DNA of 64,000 nucleotides from Deltaproteobacteria bacterium (lineage in GTDB: Bacteria > Desulfobacterota > Desulfobacteria > Desulfobacterales > Desulfosarcinaceae), in contig JAKALP010000007.1 of NCBI GenBank assembly GCA_021824175.1, positions 1-64,000 on the forward strand, in the 5' to 3' direction. Shown here piece by piece: positions 43,384-50,758 of the stretch (positions are counted from its first letter, which is position 1; each line of letters begins with the position of its first letter). The translations under genes were made by a program, and so were the position numbers. Below the pieces are notes generated by a model. The model saw nothing but the letters and a program-made list of their open reading frames with translations, did not search any database and was not told the origin of the DNA.

Positions 43384-44718
43384 ATGACCCCAGCAACCGC
43401 TAAAGAAGTAAACGCCTTCCAACGCTTCTTCAGCCATGAAGTTCTCGGCACCCTGCCGCTTTTCGTAGCCACGGCCGCGGCCCTGCTCTGGGCCAATCTG
43501 CACTTTTCTTCCTATCAGCATTTCTGGCATGCAGAGTTGGGCATCTACATCGGCCCTTATGGCGTCACCAAATCCCTGGCCCACTGGATCGACGAAGCCT
43601 TGATGGCCATCTTCTTCTTCACCGTGGGGTTGGAGATCAAATACGAAGTATTGGTGGGAGAGCTGGCCTCCTTTCGCAAATCCTTGCTGCCCATTGTGGG
43701 CGCCGTGGGCGGCATGCTGGTGCCGGCCTTGGTGTACGTGGCTTTTAACCGCGGCCAAGCCACTCTGCATGGTTGGGGCATTCCCATGGCCACGGACATC
43801 GCCTTTGCCCTGGCTGTGCTGGCCACCCTGGGAACACGCGTGCCGCTGGGGCTTAGAGTATTTTTATCAGCCCTGGCCATTGCCGATGATTTGGGCGCGG
43901 TCATGGTGATCGCTCTTTTCTATTCTCAGAAGATCGCCACAGGTTACCTACTGATGGCTGTGGGCTTCATCCTGCTGCTGATCATTGCCAACCGCTACTG
44001 GGTCCAACACGCTCTGGTGTATGCTCTGTTGGGCATCGGCGTGTGGGCCGCCTTTTTAGGGGCCGGCATCCACGCCACGGTGGCCGGCGTGCTGGTGGCG
44101 GCCTTTGTGCCGGCCCGGGGGGAATATGCGACCGATGCCTTCCTCCAGCGCGTCAACCACCACCTGAAGCAGTTTCAGTGTGCGATAGACGATTGTGGCT
44201 TTTCGCTGTTGACCAATAGCCGCCAGTTGGATGCGGTGCGCGCCATCGAAGAGAACTGCTTTGAGGTGGAGCCACCGCTGCAACGGCTGGAATTTGCCCT
44301 GCACCCGTGGGTGACCTATCTGATCATCCCCCTCTTTGCTCTGGCCCATGCAGGTCTGTACTTGGGCGACCTCAATGTATCCCAGGCCATAGCGCACCCC
44401 TTAACCTTGGGGATATTACTAGGCCTTCTGGCCGGCAAACCGGCTGGCATCGCGCTGTTTACCCTGGCAGTGTCCAAGGTCTTCAGAATCGAACTGCCCC
44501 AAGGGGTTACGGCCCACCATATCATGGGCGCCGGCTGCCTGGGGGGTATCGGCTTTACCATGTCGCTATTTATCAGCAATCTCTCCTTTACCGATCCACA
44601 AATGATTGATTTTGCCAAACTGGGCATTTTGCTGGCTTCGCTGCTGTCGGCCGTGATTGGCGCTGTAATTCTATTCAAAGGCCGGCCCGTGACTGAAATG
44701 CCCGCTGAGAAGAGATGA
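43384..44718 (+). CDS. nhaA: Na+/H+ antiporter NhaA
   Basis: 444 residues from the ATG at 43384 with GAAGGA before it. About 12 membrane segments. The ion-binding Asp pair is in SALAIADDLGAVMVI, and the flanking MATDIAFALAVLATLG and AGIHATVAGVLVA are NhaA signatures. It exchanges sodium for protons across the inner membrane, helping pH and salt balance. A roughly 80-residue insert (YATDAFLQRVNHHLKQFQ onwards) is usual for the long NhaA class. Single gene, repeat elements on both sides. Confidence 0.95.
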   Translation: MTPATAKEVNAFQRFFSHEVLGTLPLFVATAAALLWANLHFSSYQHFWHAELGIYIGPYGVTKSLAHWIDEALMAIFFFTVGLEIKYEVLVGELASFRKSLLPIVGAVGGMLVPALVYVAFNRGQATLHGWGIPMATDIAFALAVLATLGTRVPLGLRVFLSALAIADDLGAVMVIALFYSQKIATGYLLMAVGFILLLIIANRYWVQHALVYALLGIGVWAAFLGAGIHATVAGVLVAAFVPARGEYATDAFLQRVNHHLKQFQCAIDDCGFSLLTNSRQLDAVRAIEENCFEVEPPLQRLEFALHPWVTYLIIPLFALAHAGLYLGDLNVSQAIAHPLTLGILLGLLAGKPAGIALFTLAVSKVFRIELPQGVTAHHIMGAGCLGGIGFTMSLFISNLSFTDPQMIDFAKLGILLASLLSAVIGAVILFKGRPVTEMPAEKR

Positions 44719-44728
44719 ATAATTCCGT

Positions 44729-44794
44729 CATCCGTGCCATCCGTATAATCCGTGGTAAAAATATAGACCACGGATTACACGGATGGCACGGATG
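44729..44794. repeat. Period-9 stutter hairpin (CACGGATG family)
   Basis: Arm 1: CATCCGTGC, CATCCGTAT, AATCCGTGG (44729-44755). Loop of 12 A/T-rich bases. Arm 2: CCACGGATT, ACACGGATG, GCACGGATG (44768-44794). 26 of 27 positions pair. It lies 11 bases after the nhaA stop and 34 bases before the glycosyltransferase. It could fold in mRNA but has no T-run. Confidence 0.88.
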
Positions 44795-44827
44795 AGAAAA
44801 AAGCCTTGAAGAAAGATTTACTACCAA

Positions 44828-45940
44828 ATGGTTCAACAAAAAAAGATTCCCACCATCGCCTATTTCATCAGCTATCACGGTTTTGGCCACGCCACGCGCG
44901 CGGCGGCGGTCATGGCGGCTTTCAAACGCCTCCTGCCCCAAGTGCGCTTCGAACTTTTCACCAATTGCCCCCGGCCCCTTTTTGAAAGCGCCATCGGCGA
45001 TGATTTCGGCTACTTCGATCTCCAGGCCGATGTGGGCGTCGTCCAGCGCTCGCCCCTGGAAGAAGACTTCGAGGCCACCGGCCGGAAGCTATCTGCCTGG
45101 ATCCCCTTTGATCCCCGTCTTATTGAGCGAGCGGCCCAACATCTTCAGCGCCAGGGCTGCCAACTGGTCATTTGCGAAATTTCGCCCCTGGGGATAGCCG
45201 CGGCCAGGGGTGCGGGAGTGCCCAGCGTGCTCATCGAGAATTTCACCTGGGATTTCATTTACGAGCCCTACCTGGAGCAAGTACCGGGTTTGGAGATGTA
45301 CTCCTACTACCTGAAGAATATCTTTTCCCAAGCGGATCTGCATATTCAAACCGAACCGGTGTGCCGGCCGGCGGAGAGCGCCATCCAGGTGGCTCCCATC
45401 AGCCGCATGCCCCGAACCGCGCCGGAAGAGACCCGCACCAGGCTCAAGGTGCCTTTGGATGCCAAAATGGTGGTGGTCTCCATGGGCGGCGTGCCGGATC
45501 AATTTCGTTTCCTGGGCCGTCTGCCGGCCGCCATTGAGCCGTATATCGTGATCCCCAGCGCGGACCATCTCTACTGCGGTCATGAAAGGATCATTTTACT
45601 GCCCACCCATTCGGAATTCTTCCACCCCGATCTGCTGCTGGCCGCGGATTTGTTGATCGGCAAAGCCGGTTACAGCACTATCGCGGAGGTGTATCACACC
45701 GGCGTGCCGTTCGGCTATGTGCCGCGACCCCAGTCGCCGGAGACCCCGGCCCTGGAACGCTTCATCAAAGACCATTTATCGGCCCAAGCCATTTCCGCCC
45801 AGGAGTACACCGAAGGCCGCTGGTTTGCCATGCTGCCCGATCTGCTGAAAATGCCCCGCGGCCGCCCAACCCAGAAGAACGGCGCCGATGCCGTGGCCCG
45901 GCTGCTGGGCGAGCGGTTTTTCAGCCTCCCGACTTTATAG
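44828..45940 (+). CDS. Glycosyltransferase-like protein (GT-B, MGT/GT28-like)
   Basis: 370 residues. An N-terminal Rossmann-like half begins IAYFISYHGFGHATRAAAV, the usual GHxxR loop of GT-B enzymes that act on lipids or undecaprenyl carriers. The C-terminal donor half has VVVSMGGVPD, LLAADLLIGKAGYSTIAEV and GVPFGYVPRP, matching the nucleotide-sugar site of UDP-glycosyltransferases such as MurG-like or MGT proteins. Donor and acceptor cannot be deduced. It stands alone between repeat-bearing spacers. Confidence 0.8.
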   Translation: MVQQKKIPTIAYFISYHGFGHATRAAAVMAAFKRLLPQVRFELFTNCPRPLFESAIGDDFGYFDLQADVGVVQRSPLEEDFEATGRKLSAWIPFDPRLIERAAQHLQRQGCQLVICEISPLGIAAARGAGVPSVLIENFTWDFIYEPYLEQVPGLEMYSYYLKNIFSQADLHIQTEPVCRPAESAIQVAPISRMPRTAPEETRTRLKVPLDAKMVVVSMGGVPDQFRFLGRLPAAIEPYIVIPSADHLYCGHERIILLPTHSEFFHPDLLLAADLLIGKAGYSTIAEVYHTGVPFGYVPRPQSPETPALERFIKDHLSAQAISAQEYTEGRWFAMLPDLLKMPRGRPTQKNGADAVARLLGERFFSLPTL

Positions 45941-46048
45941 CGATCCGCCTTTTAGCGTCTGCCTGCCTGGAGAAGATGACCTATGCTCGGGTATCAGGGG
46001 CGCTGTCAGTGGAGTTACCTACCAAGACCACAATTGTTGAGGTGAAGG

Positions 46049-46115
46049 TCGTACTCGTGCTCGAAATGTGTGAAAAGGCCCTGCGAGTACGCGTACGAGT
46101 ACGAGTACGAAAACA
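46049..46115. repeat. Period-6 stutter element (TACGAG family), copy 1
   Basis: A short arm TCGTACTCGTGCTCG (46049-46063) is followed by GAGTAC, GCGTAC, GAGTAC, GAGTAC, GAAAAC (46085-46114). The last 29 bases from GTACGCGTACG (46087-46115) are identical to 49297-49325. It sits in a 376-base gap (45941-46316) that otherwise shows no gene. Confidence 0.82.
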
Positions 46116-46316
46116 TCAGGCTTGTTTTCCATGCTGCAAGCAACGCCTGTACCTCGCACCCCCTACTTGTAGGTTGCGCACCTGCTTAAATCCAGTTAAA
46201 ATGCCTTTTACATTCGCTTTCGTTGCCTGCGCCAGCGCTGATTGGACCCTGCTGATTCCCTCTCTGATCTGAATTCGGCTTGAACTGACCCTTTAACCAA
46301 TGCCGGTGTTGAATCC

Positions 46317-49268
46317 ATGATGCGCGAAAAAGACAAATTCGAATACTCCTTCAAGATCTTCTACGAACTCATGGCCCGGCGGGTTCAGGAGATCCTGCTC
46401 ATCTCCAGCCCCTATGACGCCTATATTATGGAGGAAGATGGCCGCCTGGCCGGCCGCATCATCCATGAATACCGCGGTTTGAACCTGACGCGGCCGCCGC
46501 GCATCACCTGGGCCTCTTCCGGCCGCGAGGCCCTGGCCCTGCTGGCCCAACGGCCCTTTGACCTGATCATCACCATGACCCGCCTGGATGACGTAGAACC
46601 CATGCTGCTGTGCGGTGAGATCAAGGGCCGCCATCCCCAAATGCCCATTTACTACCTTTCTCACGAAGCTATTTCCCAAGCCGAGTCTCAGGATATGAGC
46701 TGCCGCTGGATCGACCGCCAGTTTGTATGGCTGGGCAATACCGATCTGCTGCTGGCCCTGATCAAAAATACCGAAGACCGCATGAATGTGGATTTCGACA
46801 CCCAGGCGGCCGGCGTGCGGGTCATTTTGATCGTGGAGGACTCACCGCTGTATCTCTCCTCTGTGCTGCCCTTTATCTACAAGGAGATTGTGCGCCAGAC
46901 CCAATCCGCCATGGATGAATCGCTCAATGAAGAGCACCGCATCCTGCGCATGCGCGCCCGGCCCAAGATCCTGACGGCCGAAACCTTCGAAGAGGCCCAG
47001 GCCCTTTACGAATGCTACGCGCCTTTCATGCTCACGGCATTGTGCGACGCCCGCTTCCCGCGCCACGGCCGGTTGGCTGAGGACGCCGGCCTGGCCTTGC
47101 TGACCCATATTCAACAACTCAATCCCGAATTGCCGCTGATGCTGCTGAGCTCGGAGCCGGCCAACCACGCCAAGGCCGATCGCTTAGGCGCCCACTTCAT
47201 CGACAAAAACTCCTCTTCCCTGCACGATGACATCCGCGCTTTTTTTGTGCGCAACCTCGGCTTCGAAGAGTTTGTCTTCCGCTTGCCCGACGGCCGGGCG
47301 GTGGGCCGGGCCGCGGATTTGCGAGCCATGACCGAAGTGTTGAATACGATCCCCGATGCTTCCATTGAGTATCACGCCCGGAGGGAGGATTTCTCCACTT
47401 GGATGATGGCCCGCATGGAGATCGAGCTGGCTCAGACCCTGCGCGCGGCCAAAGTGGCCGATTTCACCGGTATCCCCCAGGTGCGCGATTACATCCTGCA
47501 AGAGATTGTCACCCAACGCAAAGAGCGGCAACGAGGCATCGTGGTGGAGTTCTCCCATGAGCGCTATGACCCCGCGGCAGAATTCGCCAAGATCGGCAGT
47601 GGTTCATTAGGTGGGAAAGCCAGGGGGTTGGCTTTTTTCTCCTCATTGCTGAAAAACAGCCCCGAACTGCTGAGCAAATATCCCCAGGTGGAGATCGGCA
47701 TCCCCCGCACGCTCGTCATCAGCACCGATGGCTTTGAACAGTTCTTAAGTAAGAACCGATTGCGCCTTGATGCCGTCGAAGCTATGAGCGATGGGGAGAT
47801 CGAAGCTCTTTTCGCCCAGGCCCGATTTCCCGAAACCATGAAGAATAAGCTGGCCTCTTTTCTTCAGGCCATTCAAAAGCCTCTGGCCGTGCGATCTTCC
47901 GGGCTGCTGGAAGATGCCCAGGCCCAACCCAGCGCCGGTATGTATAAGACCGTGATGATCCCCAACCAGCACCCCAACCCGGAGATCCGATTGGCGCAAC
48001 TGCTGCGGGCCGTTCAGCGGGTGTATGCTTCGACCTATTTCGCGGCCCCCCGGGCCTTTGCCCGCCGCTCGCCCTATCGTACCGAAGAGGACCGCATGGC
48101 GGTGATCATCCAGCCCATCGTCGGAACACTTACTGATGGCTATTACTACCCGGCCATCTCAGGAGTGGCCCAATCCTTCAATTTCTATCCGGTCTCCTAC
48201 ATGAAGGCCGAAGAGGGGATCGTGCATGCGGCCATGGGACTGGGGCGCACGGTGGTGGAAGGCGGCGTCGCCCTGCACTTCTCGCCCCGCTATCCCCAAC
48301 TGCTGCCCCAGATCGACAGCGTGCCCAAGGCCCTGAAAAATGCCCAGCGCTTCTTCTACGCCCTTAACATGAACAAGGCCGCCGACGCCGCCATGGATCC
48401 GGATTCGCTGATCGAATCGCTATGCGTGGATACCGTGACATCCCATCCGGCGGTTCAGGCCCTGGCCAGCACCTACGATCCAGCCGATCAACGCATCCGG
48501 GATTCAGCCTCGCCAGAAGGACAAAAGCTGATCACCTTTGCCGGGGTATTGAAATACCATCTCTTCCCCCTGGGCGCCATTGTCGAGGATCTTCTGGAAA
48601 TAGGACGGCGCGGCATGGGCTGTCCGGTGGAAATCGAATTCGCGGTGCGCTGGCCCCAGTCGCCCCAAGAAAAGTACTTTTTTGCTTTACTGCAAATCCG
48701 GCCCATGGCCAAACGGGAGCAAAGCATGCCCATCGCCATCGCCGCCGAAGAGGAACAGCGCGCCGTTTGCCTGTCCCGGCGCGCCCTGGGAAACGGCCTG
48801 TTCCAGGAGGTACGCGATATTGTCTTCGTCAAGCCGGAAACTTTTGACCCAGCCCTTACCGTGGCCATCAGCGCTGAAATCGCCTCCTTAAACCAACGGC
48901 TGGAGCAACAAGGACGGCGCTATGTGCTGATCGGCCCCGGCCGCTGGGGCTCGGCGGACCGCTGGCTGGGCATTCCCGTGGGGTGGAAGGATATCTCCGC
49001 CGTGGCAGCCATTGTGGAGACCTCGGCGGCCAATCTCAATGCCGATCCCTCCCAGGGGAGCCATTTCTTTCATAATATTACTGCTCTGGGAATCGGTTAT
49101 TTCACCATTACTTCACCTGAGAACGGGCACCTGGACTTGGCCTGGCTGCAGGGATTAACGTCAGCCGGTGAAACCACCCACGTTCGTCATGTGACCCTTG
49201 AACAGCCATTGACCATCAAAATCGACGGCAAATCGTCGGTGGGCGTGATCATGGCGGAAGAACAATGA
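46317..49268 (+). CDS. PEP/pyruvate-binding protein with two receiver-like domains
   Basis: 983 residues. Residues about 20-150 form a receiver-like domain whose phospho-acceptor position is lost (FDLIITMTRLDD). A second receiver-like region (about 165-330, VILIVEDSPLYLSS, LTALCDARFP) keeps acidic residues. The C-terminal 550 residues are a PPDK_N / PEP synthase ATP-grasp domain (GSLGGKARGLAFFSSLL, LAVRSSGLLEDAQ, IGPGRWGSADRW). The phosphohistidine and PEP-binding catalytic domains of PEP synthase are absent, so it is not a complete enzyme. Such proteins recur in Desulfobacterota and may sense or use ATP/PEP; role unknown. Confidence 0.82.
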   Translation: MMREKDKFEYSFKIFYELMARRVQEILLISSPYDAYIMEEDGRLAGRIIHEYRGLNLTRPPRITWASSGREALALLAQRPFDLIITMTRLDDVEPMLLCGEIKGRHPQMPIYYLSHEAISQAESQDMSCRWIDRQFVWLGNTDLLLALIKNTEDRMNVDFDTQAAGVRVILIVEDSPLYLSSVLPFIYKEIVRQTQSAMDESLNEEHRILRMRARPKILTAETFEEAQALYECYAPFMLTALCDARFPRHGRLAEDAGLALLTHIQQLNPELPLMLLSSEPANHAKADRLGAHFIDKNSSSLHDDIRAFFVRNLGFEEFVFRLPDGRAVGRAADLRAMTEVLNTIPDASIEYHARREDFSTWMMARMEIELAQTLRAAKVADFTGIPQVRDYILQEIVTQRKERQRGIVVEFSHERYDPAAEFAKIGSGSLGGKARGLAFFSSLLKNSPELLSKYPQVEIGIPRTLVISTDGFEQFLSKNRLRLDAVEAMSDGEIEALFAQARFPETMKNKLASFLQAIQKPLAVRSSGLLEDAQAQPSAGMYKTVMIPNQHPNPEIRLAQLLRAVQRVYASTYFAAPRAFARRSPYRTEEDRMAVIIQPIVGTLTDGYYYPAISGVAQSFNFYPVSYMKAEEGIVHAAMGLGRTVVEGGVALHFSPRYPQLLPQIDSVPKALKNAQRFFYALNMNKAADAAMDPDSLIESLCVDTVTSHPAVQALASTYDPADQRIRDSASPEGQKLITFAGVLKYHLFPLGAIVEDLLEIGRRGMGCPVEIEFAVRWPQSPQEKYFFALLQIRPMAKREQSMPIAIAAEEEQRAVCLSRRALGNGLFQEVRDIVFVKPETFDPALTVAISAEIASLNQRLEQQGRRYVLIGPGRWGSADRWLGIPVGWKDISAVAAIVETSAANLNADPSQGSHFFHNITALGIGYFTITSPENGHLDLAWLQGLTSAGETTHVRHVTLEQPLTIKIDGKSSVGVIMAEEQ

Positions 49269-49291
49269 GAGGCGTATGGGAGTGGTTGCGT

Positions 49292-49325
49292 TTTTCGTAC
49301 GCGTACGAGTACGAGTACGAAAACA
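49292..49325. repeat. Period-6 stutter element (TACGAG family), copy 2
   Basis: TTTTCGTAC (49292-49300) and GTACGAAAA (49315-49323) form a nine-pair palindrome around tandem GTACGA units. From 49297 on it is identical over 29 bases to copy 1 at 46087. The two copies lie just before and just after the PEP-binding gene and are in the same orientation. Confidence 0.85.
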
Positions 49326-49380
49326 AGAGTGAGAAGAATCTGGGGAAACGCTGTACGCTAACATGGAGGAGAATATTACG

Positions 49381-50730
49381 ATGCAAGAGATCATGGAGAA
49401 GATCAAAGCTAAAGATCCTGGAGAAAAAGAGTTTCACCAGGCCGTGGGCGAAGTGGTGACCACGGTCAAACCCGTGCTCGACGCCCACCCCGAATATCGC
49501 TTCCAAAAAGTGCTGGAACGTCTAGTGGAGCCCGAACGGGTCATCATCTTCCGCGTGCCCTGGATGGATGACCGCGGCGAACCCCAGGTAAACCGCGGTT
49601 TCCGCATCGAGATGAACAGCGCCATTGGCCCATACAAAGGCGGGCTGCGCTTCCATCCTTCGGTCAATCTCTCCATCCTCAAATTCCTGGCTTTTGAACA
49701 AGTGTTCAAGAACGCCTTGACTTCCCTGCCCCTGGGCGGCGGCAAAGGCGGCTCGGACTTTGATCCCAAGGGTAAATCGGACAACGAAGTGATGCGCTTC
49801 TGCCAGAGCTTCATGGCCGAACTCTTCCGCCACATCGGCGCTGACACCGATGTGCCGGCCGGCGACATTGGCGTGGGCGCGCGGGAGATCGGCTTTCTCT
49901 TCGGCATGTATAAAAAGCTGCGCAACGAGTTCACCGGCGTGCTCACCGGCAAGAGCCTCAACTGGGGCGGCAGCCTGATTCGCCCCGAAGCCACGGGTTA
50001 CGGTTGCGTTTACTTTGCCGCGGAAATGCTCGCCACGCGCAATCAATCCCTGACCGGAAAGACCTGCCTGGTCTCGGGCTCGGGCAATGTGGCCCAGTTC
50101 ACCGTGGAGAAGATCATCGCCCTGGGCGGCAAGGCTGTCACACTCTCCGACTCTTCGGGCCATATCTTCGACGAAGCGGGCATCGATTCCGAAAAGCTGG
50201 CCTTTGTCAAAGCCTTGAAGAATGTGCGGCGCGGTCGCATCAAGGAGTACGCCGACGCTTTTCCCAAGGCCGTCTTTACTCCCGCGACCTCCCCCGGCAG
50301 TGCCAATCCCTTGTGGCAACACACGGCCGATTGCGCCTTCCCCTGCGCCACCGAAAATGAAATCAATGGCCAGGATGCCAAAAACCTCATTGCCGGCGGC
50401 ATCAAGCTGGTGGCCGAAGGCGCCAACATGCCCACCACGCCCGAAGGCATCGACCTCTTCCTGGAGGCCGGCATGCAATACGCCCCCGGCAAAGCCTCCA
50501 ATGCCGGCGGCGTGGCCGTTTCCGGCCTGGAGATGTCCCAGAACAGCATGCGCCTGCACTGGCCCCGGGAAGAAGTGGACAGCCGCCTGCAAATGATCAT
50601 GAAAAGCATCCACAAAAATTGTCTGAACGCAGCCGAACAGTACGGCACACCGGGCAACTATCTGGTGGGCGCCAACATCGCCGGTTTCATCAAAGTGGTG
50701 AATGCCATGCTGGATCAGGGGTTGGTATAG
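49381..50730 (+). CDS. gdhA: Glutamate dehydrogenase, probably NADP-specific
   Basis: 449 residues from the ATG at 49381 (MQEIMEK), which has GGAGGAG nine bases upstream; the ATG at 49363 lies before that site. Signatures: SAIGPYKGGLRFHPSVN, LPLGGGKGGSDFDPKG (catalytic Lys), DTDVPAGDIGVG, SGSGNVAQFTVEKI and the late GANMPTTPEG. The sequence follows the E. coli GdhA type, the biosynthetic NADP enzyme that fixes ammonium on 2-oxoglutarate. The nitrogen genes glnB-amtB lie 5 kb downstream. Confidence 0.95.
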   Translation: MQEIMEKIKAKDPGEKEFHQAVGEVVTTVKPVLDAHPEYRFQKVLERLVEPERVIIFRVPWMDDRGEPQVNRGFRIEMNSAIGPYKGGLRFHPSVNLSILKFLAFEQVFKNALTSLPLGGGKGGSDFDPKGKSDNEVMRFCQSFMAELFRHIGADTDVPAGDIGVGAREIGFLFGMYKKLRNEFTGVLTGKSLNWGGSLIRPEATGYGCVYFAAEMLATRNQSLTGKTCLVSGSGNVAQFTVEKIIALGGKAVTLSDSSGHIFDEAGIDSEKLAFVKALKNVRRGRIKEYADAFPKAVFTPATSPGSANPLWQHTADCAFPCATENEINGQDAKNLIAGGIKLVAEGANMPTTPEGIDLFLEAGMQYAPGKASNAGGVAVSGLEMSQNSMRLHWPREEVDSRLQMIMKSIHKNCLNAAEQYGTPGNYLVGANIAGFIKVVNAMLDQGLV

Positions 50731-50758
50731 GTTGCCGCTTGAAAAGGAGGAGGATGCC

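Noticed and set aside
45976-46272. Plus-strand ORF with an RVRVRVR segment
   Set aside because: The Arg-Val run is just the translation of the TACGAG stutter repeat; no conserved sequence around it.
46087-49325. Insertion-sequence ends around the PEP-binding gene
   Set aside because: The repeats are direct, made of TACGAG units and enclose no transposase; they fit the stutter-repeat class instead.
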